Source of the DNA: Gemmatimonadota bacterium
Lineage (GTDB): Bacteria; Gemmatimonadota; Gemmatimonadetes; Gemmatimonadales; Gemmatimonadaceae
NCBI GenBank assembly: GCA_016712265.1
Contig: JADJRJ010000031.1
Location: 310,001-374,000, forward strand
DNA: 64,000 nucleotides
Direction of reading: 5' to 3'
Shown here one piece after another: positions 41,274 to 50,318 of this stretch; positions within the stretch are counted from its first letter, which is position 1, and each line of letters opens with the position of its first letter. Both the position numbers and the translations under genes were made by a program. The notes beneath the pieces were generated by a model. It was not told where the DNA came from and made no database searches. It was given only the letters and a program-made list of their open reading frames with translations.

Positions 41274-42221
41274 TTACGGCTGTTTGATCCGCGCCATCAT
41301 CTCATCCAGCATCTTCACGAGAGAATCGCGCGGGATGCTGAACTGGTGGCCATGGTTGAGCTGTACCGTCTCCTCCATCGCCTTGCGCACCGTCACTAAC
41401 GCCTGGTTCGCTGCCGGGACCACCATATAACGCCCCTGCGGCTTCGGGCTCGTGAACGCATGCAACGCCGCGCGCGCGACGGCGTCGGGCTCGGGGTAGT
41501 TGTGGTAGTTCCCCATAGCGCGCACCAAGTTTAGGCTCGGCTGCTCAAAGGGGGTCCCCTTCGCCCGGTCGGCGGCCGCCTGGATCGTCGCCATCGTGTT
41601 CAGACCGATGTCCGACTTGTAGTTGCCGGGTTCGATGAGGCTGGAGGTCACGCCGAGCGGCGCCATCTCCGCGCCTAACGCGTCGCTGAACGCCTCGATC
41701 GCGTGCTTGCTCATCGAGTACACGCCGAACAACGGACCGGACAGGATCCCGGAGATCGACGACACCGTCACGACGCGCCCCTTCGACGCGACCAGCATCG
41801 GGCCGAACGCCTTCGTCACCCGCCAGGGCCCCATGACGTTCACGTCCATGACCGACTGGAGCTCCTTTTCCTCGGTCAGGATCAGCGCGCCGCCGGTGGC
41901 GATGCCGGCGTTGTTCACCACGCCGTAGAGCCCGCGGCCGTCGCGTTCAATAGAAGCGACCGCGGCCGCGACCTCTGCAGGCGACGTCACGTCGAGCCGG
42001 ATCCCCTTCATGTTCGCGATCTTCGAGAGTTCGGCGATGTCCTCCGCCTTCCTCGCCCCCGCGTACACATAGAACCCCTCGCTCGCCAGCAGCTCGGCGA
42101 TCTTGCGGCCGATGCCGGAGCTGGCACCGGTCACCAGCACTGCCCGTTGCGGTGCCTGGGCAGGCAGGACGGAGGCGATCAGGACGAAGAGAAGGGTGAG
42201 CGGGCGGACGAGCATTCGCAT
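41274..42221 (-). CDS. Exported short-chain dehydrogenase/reductase
   Basis: A 315-residue SDR. The ATG at 42221 starts a signal peptide (MRMLVRPLTLLFVLIASVLP-AQA), unusual for an NAD(P)-dependent enzyme. The classical SDR motifs follow: nucleotide site TGASSGIG (residues 31-38), NNAG, Ser in SSISGILSG and the catalytic YSMSK. The C-terminal part lacks a membrane tail. If exported, cofactor supply in the periplasm is unclear; the leader may instead serve as an inner-membrane anchor. It converges on the aminopeptidase gene and diverges from the Plug-domain gene; a ~240-base gap holds both promoters. Confidence 0.87.
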   Translation of the reverse strand: MRMLVRPLTLLFVLIASVLPAQAPQRAVLVTGASSGIGRKIAELLASEGFYVYAGARKAEDIAELSKIANMKGIRLDVTSPAEVAAAVASIERDGRGLYGVVNNAGIATGGALILTEEKELQSVMDVNVMGPWRVTKAFGPMLVASKGRVVTVSSISGILSGPLFGVYSMSKHAIEAFSDALGAEMAPLGVTSSLIEPGNYKSDIGLNTMATIQAAADRAKGTPFEQPSLNLVRAMGNYHNYPEPDAVARAALHAFTSPKPQGRYMVVPAANQALVTVRKAMEETVQLNHGHQFSIPRDSLVKMLDEMMARIKQP

Positions 42222-42458
42222 CGGGGGTTGGGAGAAGGGACGCGCCAAGTAGCGCCTCGACCGACGCCAAACGCAAGGGCCGTGGGACCTGATGTCCAAT
42301 TTGTGGTCCGGGCGTGGCATCCCGGCCATCGATTGAGCGTTCGCCGCGGCTGCCGGGGGTGCACGGGGGAGGGCAGGGGTCGGGGTGGATGGGAAACCCT
42401 GCCGCGGTGGTGGGGTAACAGCCGCGCGGTGTATCGTTCCCCCTCACCAACCGACACC

Positions 42459-43884
42459 GTGCGCCGACTTCTCCCGATCCTCGCAACCCTCCTGCTCGGC
42501 GCAGTGTCATCCGCCGCCCAGGGGCGGGTCGCCGGTACGGTCACCGACTCCACCCGCATGCGGCCGTTGGCTGGCGCCCGGGTCTACGCGATCCCCGCGG
42601 CGACGGGTGGCCGGCTGCAGGCAGTCACTGACAGTGCGGGCCGGTACCGCTTCGACAACCTCGCGCTCGGCACCTGGGTCCTCGACGTGCGCCATGAGCG
42701 TCGGGACTCCCTGGGGGTCGAGGTCCCGCTCGTTGCGGTCGAGCTACGTGAGCCCGGCGAGGTCAAGGCGGACCTCGGGCTGCCCAGCGTGAAGCAGCTG
42801 GTCACCACCCGTTGTGGCCTCGATGTCGAGGCCATCGGCGGTGGACTCATCACCGGGACGGTCCGGAGCGCTCGCGACGGCAGCCCGCTGGCGGAGGCGA
42901 GCGTGCTTGCCAGGTGGAAGACTTTCCTGGTGGAAGGTGGCAAGCTGCAGCGGGATAGCGGCCGCGCCGAGGTGCTGACGGGATCGCTGGGGCAGTATGT
43001 GTTTTGTGGCGTCCCGGCCGGGGCCGGGATCGCGATCACTGGCGTGCAGGGGGCCGATTCGAGCGGCACCCTCGATATCACGATGCCCGGCGACCGCGTG
43101 GTCGTCCGTGATCTTTACCTGGCACCACGCAACTGGCGGACGATCACCCTCCGTGACTCCGTGGGTGACGCGGCGAACGTGGCGGCGCTGGGCGGGAGCG
43201 CGCGCGTGGAAGGGCGGGTGGTCAACGATCGGGGGCAGCCGTTGGACGGTGCCCAGGTCAACCTCTCGATTGCCGGGCGCGCGGCGCGGACCGGGTCGAG
43301 CGGCGCGTTTGCGCTGGATTCCCTGCCTGAGGGCACCCATGTGCTGGACCTGCGCGCCATCGGGTATGCGCCGATTCGCGTTCCGGTGAACCTCGCGGCA
43401 GATGCTCCCGTCCGTGAGACCTTCGGGCTCACGCGAATCACGACGATCATGGACACGGTGAAGGTGACCGCCGTTCGCGTCTACTCCGGGGCACAGTTCG
43501 CGGGATTCGAGCGGCGTCAGCGGATGGGGACCGGCTGGTTCATGGGCGTCGAAGAGCTCGAGAAACATGCCTACACCTACCCCACCGACCTGGTGACGAT
43601 GGCCCCCGGCGTCTTTGTGCGCGGGGTGGGACCGGACGCATTGATTCTGATGCGCGGCAACGGGGGCGACCTGTGCATCCCGACGATCTCGGTCGATGGG
43701 GTGCGCCACGTGGGGGACGCCATGGACCTGTTGGCGCTCGCACCCGATCAACCGTCTGGTCGGCGTCGAGGTGTACTCGCGGAACGCGATGATTCCCGTT
43801 GAGCTGCCGATGGCGATGAACTCGTGCGGGGTGATCGCCTTCTGGACGGGGAGTCGCGCGGCGCCGGGAGCGAAGAAGCCCTGA
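42459..43884 (+). pseudogene. Carboxypeptidase-regulatory/TonB-Plug protein without barrel, frameshifted near its end
   Basis: Starting at a GTG (42459) with signal peptide MRRLLPILATLLLGAVSSAAQ, the protein has two carboxypeptidase-regulatory-like (CarbopepD_reg) beta-sandwiches (GRVAGTVTDSTRMRPLAGAR; VEGRVVNDRGQPLDGAQVNL) and a TonB-receptor Plug-like end (DLVTMAPGVFVRGVG, ILMRGNGGDLCIPTISVDGV). The last ~45 residues, RLVGVEVYSRNAMIPVELPM and CGVIAFWTG, lie in another frame after a shift near 43745; the stop is at 43884. No beta-barrel follows, as is common for this Gemmatimonadota-type family. The lesion affects only the tail and could be technical. It may sit at the outer membrane and bind ligands. 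Confidence 0.82.
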
Positions 43885-43890
43885 CCGGCG

Positions 43891-46125
43891 TCAGAGGCGC
43901 GCGAGGTAGGTCACCTTCAGGCGCATCGCCCGGTTGCGCGGATCCCATGTGGAGGTCTCGGATCCGCGCTCTTCGTTGAGCACGATGAAGATGTCGCTTC
44001 CCGGGCGGTGGATGATGTTGAGCCGCAGGTTGGCCGACACGTTCTTCGCGAGCGAGTTGTACTGCACCAGCGAATTCAGGGCGATGCGGGTGGTGAAGGT
44101 GTACGCGGCGCGCAGCGAGACGAGGTGGACGTCGAAGCCGCCGTTGGGCAGTTCCGCCTGACTGTAGGTGTACCCGGTCCGCAGGGACAGGTGTTTGCCC
44201 GGCGTCGCGGTGATCCCCCCGCGCACGTTGTGGATCGTCCCGCCAAAGGTGTTCTGCAGGTCGATGTTGACGTCGCCGATGACCGGGCGCGCCCGGCCGC
44301 TGCTCAGGAAGATTGAGCGCGATTCATAGAGGTAATCGCCTGCCGGAACGTCCACCCGATCCGTGAGCGTGAACGGGGTGACGATGCGGTTGCGGCCCCT
44401 CGTATAGAACAGCCCGATCCCGTCCTCGGTGTTCCAGATCGGGCGCACGCCGACCGTGACCGAGTAGTCCAGCCGCTGCCAGTCCATGTCGGCCACGTGA
44501 TCGGTCCACAACAGCGTATTCACCCGACGCAGGTTCATGAACGATGACGGGCGCCACGTCGCGCGCGAATTGCTCTGGCTCCGACGAATGTTGGTGCGCG
44601 TCACGAACCCCGCCGCGGGATTTGCCTCGTCGCCAACGACGAGATGGGAGGCGGAAAACCCGAAAAGGTTGGTCTGGTAGTCGGTGCCAAGTCTCCAGGC
44701 GATGTCGTCGCCACCTGCGCCCTGCGTGGCGGTGGATGCCACAAAGCCCTGAAGGTTGAGCGCACCCTTTGGCCACCACGAGAAGTCGGCGCCGCTCGCC
44801 GTGTTCCACGTTGAATCACTCCGACGGTCAACCACCATCGCGCCGATGTAATTCGCACTGCCGAAGTCGCGCTTGACCCGCCCGACATTGAACAGGGTCG
44901 CGGGTTCGCCGTACTTCGCGCCGTTCACCGCCGTGAGGAGGCCGATGGTCTGGTTGCCGACGCGACCGCTGAGTCGGCCCCCACCGATCATGGGGACTTC
45001 GCCAAAACTCGGGTTGATCCCGATGTTGCGTGAGAAGAAGAGCTGGAAGGGCGGTGGCTCAAAGGTGCCACGCGCCCCAAAGTCGAAAATGCCCGAGTTC
45101 TCGAGGAAGAAGTCGCGCTTCTCGGGAAAGAACAGGTTGAACCGCGTGAGGTTCACCTGCTGGTCGTCCACCTCGACCTGCGCAAAGTCGGTGTTGTACG
45201 TCAGGTCGAGGACGAGTCCGGGGCGCACCTCGCTCTTGAGTTCCACACCCACGTCGCCGAGTCCCTTGTTGGTGAGGACCCCATCTGGTCGCGTGCGATC
45301 GTGGCCGGCGAGGACGTAAGGCCGGATGTCGGCGTTACGCCCGGGCTCGCGCAATCCCTCCAGCCCCTCGAGGTGCCCGGCACGGCTCACCCGGGCGAAC
45401 CCTTCATTGTTGCGTGACCAGCTCGTCCAGAGCACTTCCTCGTTCTTGCGGCGAATCACGCGATAGGCGTTGAACCCCCAGGTGGCCGGGTTGGCCGGGT
45501 ACCGCAACGTGCGAAAAGGAATCGCAAACTCGGCGGACCATCCCTCGCGCACCCGCTTGGCCGCCACGTACCAGACCCCACGCCAGTCCACGTTGAACGT
45601 GCGCCCCTCGTCGGTGATCAGCGCGTCGAATTCGGCGCCATTCGGGTTCGTGGCGAAGACGAAGGCGTTGCGGTGGTCATGGAATGGATCGAGGAGGATG
45701 GCAATGCCGTCGTCTCCACCAAACCGTGGCTTGCCGTCGAACTCGGGCTCCATGACCTTGTCGCGCGCGAGGATCCGGGCGACGATCGCGTCCGGGTCAC
45801 GATCGCGCGCGAAGACGCCGACGTACATGGTGTTGGCGTCGTACAGGATGCGGATCTCGGTGGCCTCCGTGGCGGGAACGCCTTCCAGCGGCTCGCGCTG
45901 CTTGAAGTCCGCGATCACCGGGGCAGCCTGCCACTCGGGCTCGGTGAGGAGCCCGTCGACCTTCATCGCCGCGGGCCGGTCGCTGGGGAGCTTGTGGGCG
46001 CGGAGCGTGTCGGACGCAACGGCGGCGACCGCGGGCTGGGCGGCCACCGGCGTGATCCCAGCGCCGATCGCCCATGCCACGCCACAGGTCAGGAGCGCCC
46101 TGGGTGGCGCGACGCAGGAAAACAC
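43891..46125 (-). CDS. DUF5916 family outer-membrane-type protein with CBM9-like N-terminal domain
   Basis: A 744-residue protein. A GTG at 46125 begins a plausible signal peptide (VFSCVAPPRALLTCGVAWAI..VAAQ); the frame is open far upstream but that part overlaps the next gene. A carbohydrate-binding-family-9-like domain (KVDGLLTEPEWQAAPVIADF, EIRILYDANTMYVGVFARD, DDGIAILLDPFHDHRNAFVF) precedes a DUF5916 domain that ends in alternating strands like an outer-membrane beta barrel (LNLQGFVASTATQG; HLSLRTGYTYSQAELPNGGF; terminal MRLKVTYLARL). Such proteins are probably surface-exposed. Function is unknown; carbohydrate binding is inferred from the N-terminal fold only. Confidence 0.88.
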   Translation of the reverse strand: MFSCVAPPRALLTCGVAWAIGAGITPVAAQPAVAAVASDTLRAHKLPSDRPAAMKVDGLLTEPEWQAAPVIADFKQREPLEGVPATEATEIRILYDANTMYVGVFARDRDPDAIVARILARDKVMEPEFDGKPRFGGDDGIAILLDPFHDHRNAFVFATNPNGAEFDALITDEGRTFNVDWRGVWYVAAKRVREGWSAEFAIPFRTLRYPANPATWGFNAYRVIRRKNEEVLWTSWSRNNEGFARVSRAGHLEGLEGLREPGRNADIRPYVLAGHDRTRPDGVLTNKGLGDVGVELKSEVRPGLVLDLTYNTDFAQVEVDDQQVNLTRFNLFFPEKRDFFLENSGIFDFGARGTFEPPPFQLFFSRNIGINPSFGEVPMIGGGRLSGRVGNQTIGLLTAVNGAKYGEPATLFNVGRVKRDFGSANYIGAMVVDRRSDSTWNTASGADFSWWPKGALNLQGFVASTATQGAGGDDIAWRLGTDYQTNLFGFSASHLVVGDEANPAAGFVTRTNIRRSQSNSRATWRPSSFMNLRRVNTLLWTDHVADMDWQRLDYSVTVGVRPIWNTEDGIGLFYTRGRNRIVTPFTLTDRVDVPAGDYLYESRSIFLSSGRARPVIGDVNIDLQNTFGGTIHNVRGGITATPGKHLSLRTGYTYSQAELPNGGFDVHLVSLRAAYTFTTRIALNSLVQYNSLAKNVSANLRLNIIHRPGSDIFIVLNEERGSETSTWDPRNRAMRLKVTYLARL

Positions 46126-46257
46126 GTTGATCAGGCGGAAATGGGGGACTGGGTCTGCTCCGAACGATGAAATGGTGTCACAGGCTGGGGCAAGGTGAGG
46201 GACTTGCGCATTCCCCAATCTCGGCGAACCTTGGACCATCGTGACACGGAGGGACGC

Positions 46258-47409
46258 ATGCCGTATCGTGCCGTTCATTGGGTCACCCTGCTGCTCCCTG
46301 CGTTTACGCTTGGGGCCCAGCGGCTGCCGATCACTGCGCTGCCACCCGCGAACGCATCTTTTCCGCAGAGTTTCAGTGACCTGACCGGACTCCGCGAACT
46401 GCGCGATCGACGCCTCCTGGTGGTGGATCAGCGCGAGTTGACCGTCCTGCTCCTCGACATGGTGACCGGCCGCGCGGAGCCCATTGGGCGGCGCGGTCCG
46501 GGGCCCGGGGAATATCAATGGCCGACCAACCTCCACGCGCTCCCCGGCGATTCGAGCGCGCTGCAGGACAACGCCGCGCGACTGCTGTTGATCATTGGTC
46601 CCGATGGTCGCACGGGGGACAGGCTCGACGCGCGCGAGCAGGGGACCGATGCGGGAGCGGCCTTGCGGCTCGGGGCACGCTTCTTTGATGATCGCGCGCG
46701 CCGGTATACGCAGGCGCAACCCATTCGATTCAACGCGGACGGGACACGCAGCGTGACCGACAGCGTGGCGCTTGAGCGCTGGAGCTCGGGGGGCGTGAGG
46801 CGGGATACGATCGGCTATCTGCCATTGGAGACGGACCCAAGTCGTCGCGTGATGGCGTCGGGGGGCGTCGTCTCCACGCCCCGGACGGAGGCGTTTCGCA
46901 CGGCCGCGCAGTGGGCCGTCGCGAACGATGGGAGAGTCTACATCGTTCACCCATCTCCGTATCGGGTCGATGTCATCCATCCGGATGGTCGGCGGGTGAC
47001 GGGGGCTCCGGTGGCGTATGAGCGGATCCGGGTCACCGAGCAGCACAAGACGGCGTTCATGACGGAGGTGAATCGCCCGCGCATGGTGATGCGCCGTACC
47101 CGGGATGGCCAAACCAGCATCGGGCTGGGCACGATGGGACCGAGCACCGAGACCTGGTCGTATCCGGAGTTCTTGCCTCCCTTTCTCTATGGTGCAGCAC
47201 GCACCGCGAGTGATGGAACCCTATGGGTCCTTCGCACGTCGCCGGTCGAGGCTCCGCACCAGTACGACGTGTTCGAGAACGATCGCCTCGTCCGACGGGT
47301 CTCGCTCCCCGCCCGCGCACGCCTCGTCGGGTTTGGAGCGAACGCCGTCTATCTCGTGGTCCTCGACGAGGACGACCTGCAGACACTCCAGCGCCACAAC
47401 CTGCGCTAG
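46258..47409 (+). CDS. Secreted six-bladed beta-propeller-like protein
   Basis: A 383-residue protein; the ATG at 46258 follows a GGAGGGA ribosome site and starts a signal peptide (MPYRAVHWVTLLLPAFTLGA). The rest shows repeated propeller-like blades: RRLLVVDQRELTVLLLDMVT with GRAEPIGRRGPGPGEYQWP, VANDGRVYIVHPSPYRVDVI, and TASDGTLWVLRTS. The GxGPGEY motif is typical of the 6-bladed (NHL-like) propellers common in Gemmatimonadota and Bacteroidota. No enzyme residues are evident; it is likely a binding protein. Its stop shares the bases CTAG with the stop of the convergent downstream gene. Confidence 0.75.
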   Translation: MPYRAVHWVTLLLPAFTLGAQRLPITALPPANASFPQSFSDLTGLRELRDRRLLVVDQRELTVLLLDMVTGRAEPIGRRGPGPGEYQWPTNLHALPGDSSALQDNAARLLLIIGPDGRTGDRLDAREQGTDAGAALRLGARFFDDRARRYTQAQPIRFNADGTRSVTDSVALERWSSGGVRRDTIGYLPLETDPSRRVMASGGVVSTPRTEAFRTAAQWAVANDGRVYIVHPSPYRVDVIHPDGRRVTGAPVAYERIRVTEQHKTAFMTEVNRPRMVMRRTRDGQTSIGLGTMGPSTETWSYPEFLPPFLYGAARTASDGTLWVLRTSPVEAPHQYDVFENDRLVRRVSLPARARLVGFGANAVYLVVLDEDDLQTLQRHNLR

Positions 47410-48077
47410 CGCTGGGGCGAGACGGTGAATCCCTTGAACGCCGTCACCACGTCGCGCTTGGCCCAGAGGCCAACGCGCCCCTGCACCGGTGCCTCGAGCG
47501 CGAAGCGGGCGTCGAGTTCCGTGTGGCCGGTGACCGAGGCGAGGACGTCGCGCCCCTGCACGCGCACCACCAGTTCATGCCATTGGTTGAGGGGCAGCTG
47601 CTTGAGCCCCGTGCCCTTCGCCAGCACCGCGCGATCCCCGTCGCGAAACGCCCAGAGGGCGAGGTTGCCGTCCTTGGTGTTGTAGCGGACGTAGCGGTAC
47701 TCGCCCGTTGGACCGAGGCCGAAGACGATCCCGCCGCTGCGGTCGTCGCTGCCGGAGATGAGCCGGAACTGCACCCGCAGCGTGCCCTCGCCAAAACTCC
47801 GCGTCTCACGATCTACCGCGAGCGGGAAGGCCGTCGGTGAGGTGGTGTTCGCCAAAAAGGCGGAAGTGGCGTCGCCAAACAGGGCCTTCCCCGCGGCCGT
47901 CAACGCCGCGCGATCGACGGCGCCGTTCCACCGTGCCCCGTCGACCACGATCGCGGCCGGGTCGCCGTCAAACACGCTCCACTGGCCAATCACGCCCTGC
48001 AGCGGTGTGCGGGCCGGCTGAGCGGGGAGCACCGAGGCGCAGGCCAGAGCGCCGAGGACGACGGTACGCCAGGACAT
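47406..48077 (-). CDS. Secreted DUF1080/LamG-like protein
   Basis: A 223-residue protein with signal peptide MSWRTVVLGALACASVLPAQ. The domain reads as a concanavalin-like sandwich (TLRVQFRLISGSDDRSGGIV, YRYVRYNTKDGNLALWAFRD, WHELVVRVQGRDVLASVTGH, VGLWAKRDVVTAFKGFTV), close to DUF1080/3-keto-disaccharide hydrolase-type or LamG folds. No catalytic residues can be shown. It ends the three-gene operon that starts with the PepSY protein. Confidence 0.75.
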   Translation of the reverse strand: MSWRTVVLGALACASVLPAQPARTPLQGVIGQWSVFDGDPAAIVVDGARWNGAVDRAALTAAGKALFGDATSAFLANTTSPTAFPLAVDRETRSFGEGTLRVQFRLISGSDDRSGGIVFGLGPTGEYRYVRYNTKDGNLALWAFRDGDRAVLAKGTGLKQLPLNQWHELVVRVQGRDVLASVTGHTELDARFALEAPVQGRVGLWAKRDVVTAFKGFTVSPQR

Positions 48078-48079
48078 GA

Positions 48080-48373
48080 TCAGGACTCCGGTGAGGATCG
48101 CAAGGCGCCGAGGAACGCGCCCGCCAGGGGGAACACCACGAGACTCCAAAGACCCAGTGCACCCCTGACGGTGTCGGCGGGGAGCCACCCGGTGGGGGGG
48201 CTGAGGCTGGCATAGAGGGCGAGGAGGGCCGCGGCGACGTGGCCGTACACGGCGCCCCAGAAGGCGCGCTGCCGCGCGGGCGATTCGCGCTTGATCCGGT
48301 GACCGACGACCAGAAGCGCGATGGGAACGCCGAACAGACCAACGAGGAGCAGCAGTTGGTGGATGACGCTCAT
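48080..48373 (-). CDS. Small inner-membrane protein of unknown function
   Basis: A 97-residue protein with three hydrophobic segments (IHQLLLLVGLFGVPIALLVV, AVYGHVAAALLALYASL, GLWSLVVFPLAGAFLGAL). No family is recognised. It lies between the PepSY-type protein (four-base overlap, ATGA) and the DUF1080-like protein (two bases), so it is cotranscribed with both. Confidence 0.72.
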   Translation of the reverse strand: MSVIHQLLLLVGLFGVPIALLVVGHRIKRESPARQRAFWGAVYGHVAAALLALYASLSPPTGWLPADTVRGALGLWSLVVFPLAGAFLGALRSSPES

Positions 48374-48942
48374 GTCTCTCTCCCTGGGCGATGACGGATC
48401 AGGCGAGGGGCGAGCCAGAGCCAGTAGCCCGTGACCAGGGTGACCATCAGGGCAATCGCCCCGGCGTCCGAGAGGAGGATGAAGCCGTCACCGAAGATCT
48501 CCCCGGAGTGCAGCTTCTCGAGGAAGACATCATTCCGGGCGCCGATGTGGAGCACACGCCCGGTCGCGAGGTCGACGGTCGCTTCGGTGTTGTCGCGGTC
48601 ACGAAAACGAACCTTCACGAATCCATTGCGAGGGCGCACGTCCATTCGGTCGATCACGGCGGGGTCGACGGCAGCTCCCGGGGTCCAGCCTCCACGCGCA
48701 TCGACAGGTACGGCGTGTAGCGCGGAAAGGGCCAGGGAATCGACCGAGACGGCGGCCCGCAGCGGGGCCTCCGTCTGGTGCTCCACCTCGGGCATGAGGC
48801 CCAGGCCGCGCTTGTGATTGAGCAGGACCCCCGTGATGGAAATCGATGCGAGCGTCAGCGTGGCTACGACCCCCAGCCACAGGTGGAGGTAGAAGGCGGT
48901 CCGCGTCCAGCGACGGCGGGGTGCGGGTTCGGTAGGTGGCAT
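48370..48942 (-). CDS. PepSY-associated transmembrane protein
   Basis: A 190-residue protein starting MPPTEPAPRRRWTRTAFYLH. One membrane helix (LHLWLGVVATLTLASISITG), a periplasmic PepSY-like domain (RNGFVKVRFRDRDNTEATVD, LATGRVLHIGARND, LEKLHSGEIFG) and a second helix (AGAIALMVTLVTGYWLWLAP) give the standard PepSY-TM layout. These proteins are often linked to iron uptake or reductase systems. The long upstream frame is not protein-like, so the ATG at 48942 is used. First gene of a three-gene operon. Confidence 0.86.
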   Translation of the reverse strand: MPPTEPAPRRRWTRTAFYLHLWLGVVATLTLASISITGVLLNHKRGLGLMPEVEHQTEAPLRAAVSVDSLALSALHAVPVDARGGWTPGAAVDPAVIDRMDVRPRNGFVKVRFRDRDNTEATVDLATGRVLHIGARNDVFLEKLHSGEIFGDGFILLSDAGAIALMVTLVTGYWLWLAPRLIRHRPGRET

Positions 48943-49151
48943 CCAGGCGGGGCGGGGTGGAGCTGCGGCCCGGACGGTAGCACTGGGACACCGGGTTCGG
49001 GAGACACAACGACCAATCGCCCGATCCTGGGGGATACTGGGACTCGTCTCAGGGCGGGCGTGGGGCCCCCTTCTAATCCGAACCGAGACGCCCGTTTCGC
49101 CGCGGGCACAGATCCCCCAAGTTTCCCCGGTCACCATTGACGGAAGCATTC

Positions 49152-50306
49152 ATGCTCGCTCGTGCACTCTTCGTTGGCCTTGCCCTCCTTCCGGGGGCGC
49201 TCCACGGCCAGGGCCAGGTCTTCAAGTCCGCCCTCCATGATTACCGGCTCACCACGGTCGCCGACGGCCTCGTGAACCCCTGGTCGATGGCGTTCCTGCC
49301 CAATGGAGACATGCTGGTCACCGAGCGGCCGGGGCGCCTCCGGCTGGTACGCGGCGGCAAGCTCGTTGAGCAGCCGATCAGCGGAACCCCCAAGGTCGCC
49401 GCCCGTGGGCAGGGCGGCCTGCTGGAAGTGGCGCTGCATCCTGCCTTCGCCTCCAACCGGTATGTCTACCTGAGCTACTCCAAGGCGCTCGCCGACACCG
49501 GGACGCTCACGACCACCGCCATTGGTCGCGGTCGCCTGGAGGGGGACAAGCTGGTCGACTTCACCGACATCTTCGTGGCGGAGACGCGCGGTACAAGCGG
49601 ACATTTCGGGTCGCGGCTCGCCTTCGATCGCGCGGGGTTCCTGTTCATCACGGTCGGCGATCGCATGGCGCCGCCGTCGGGCAACCTCGAGGCGCATCCG
49701 GCACAGGACCTGTCGAACCACCACGGCAAGGTGATCCGGCTCCATGATGATGGCCGGGTGCCGAGCGACAATCCGTTTGTAGGTCGGGCCGGCGCGCGCG
49801 GTGAGATCTGGAGCTACGGGCACCGGAACATGCAGGCGCTGGTGATCCACCCGGTGACGGGCGACGTCTGGATCACCGAGCACGGCCCCCAGGGCGGCGA
49901 TGAACTCAACCTGATCAAGAAGGGGGCCAACTACGGATGGCCGGTGATCGGTTTCGGTGTGAACTACGGCTCCGGATCAGCGATCCACGGCGGGACGCGC
50001 AAGGACGGGATGGAAAACGCCGTCCACGTCTGGGTGCCATCCATCGGGGTCTCGGGGATGACCTACTACACTGGCGACAAGTTCCCCGAGTGGAAGGGGA
50101 ACCTGTTGGCCGGCGGGATGTCAGGCGAGCAACTCGGGCGCTTCTCCATGAACGGGCAAACGGCGGAGTTGGCCGAGACGATCGTTCGCCGGCAAGGACG
50201 CATCCGGGATGTGCGGACGGGTCCGGACGGCTACGTCTACCTCGCCATCGAAGATCGGAGTGGCAAGCCGACGCCGATCATGCGACTGGAGCCGGTCAAG
50301 CGCTGA
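49152..50306 (+). CDS. PQQ-type soluble aldose/sugar dehydrogenase (YliI-like)
   Basis: A 384-residue exported enzyme that oxidises aldose sugars with pyrroloquinoline quinone in the periplasm. The ATG at 49152 starts the signal peptide MLARALFVGLALLPGALHGQ. The six-bladed GSDH propeller is marked by VNPWSMAFLPNGDMLVTERP, GQGGLLEVALHPAF, HFGSRLAFDRAGFLFITVGD, NHHGKVIRLHDDG, IWSYGHRNMQALVI, ITEHGPQGGDELN and GANYGWPV, including the catalytic-type His in SGHFGSRL. The length is normal. No PQQ synthesis gene is nearby, so the cofactor must come from elsewhere or the environment. Confidence 0.92.
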   Translation: MLARALFVGLALLPGALHGQGQVFKSALHDYRLTTVADGLVNPWSMAFLPNGDMLVTERPGRLRLVRGGKLVEQPISGTPKVAARGQGGLLEVALHPAFASNRYVYLSYSKALADTGTLTTTAIGRGRLEGDKLVDFTDIFVAETRGTSGHFGSRLAFDRAGFLFITVGDRMAPPSGNLEAHPAQDLSNHHGKVIRLHDDGRVPSDNPFVGRAGARGEIWSYGHRNMQALVIHPVTGDVWITEHGPQGGDELNLIKKGANYGWPVIGFGVNYGSGSAIHGGTRKDGMENAVHVWVPSIGVSGMTYYTGDKFPEWKGNLLAGGMSGEQLGRFSMNGQTAELAETIVRRQGRIRDVRTGPDGYVYLAIEDRSGKPTPIMRLEPVKR

Positions 50307-50318
50307 ACGCGTCGCGCG

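Noticed and set aside
41703..42458. Upstream extension of the Plug-protein frame
   Set aside because: It is antisense to the SDR gene and not protein-like; a signal peptide starts at 42459.
46126..47112. Upstream extension of the DUF5916 frame
   Set aside because: It lies antisense to the beta-propeller gene, and the signal peptide at 46125 gives a normal start.
47406..47409. Overlapping convergent stop codons sharing CTAG as a special signal
   Set aside because: Two TAG stops on opposite strands in CTAG are an easy chance outcome for tightly packed convergent genes.
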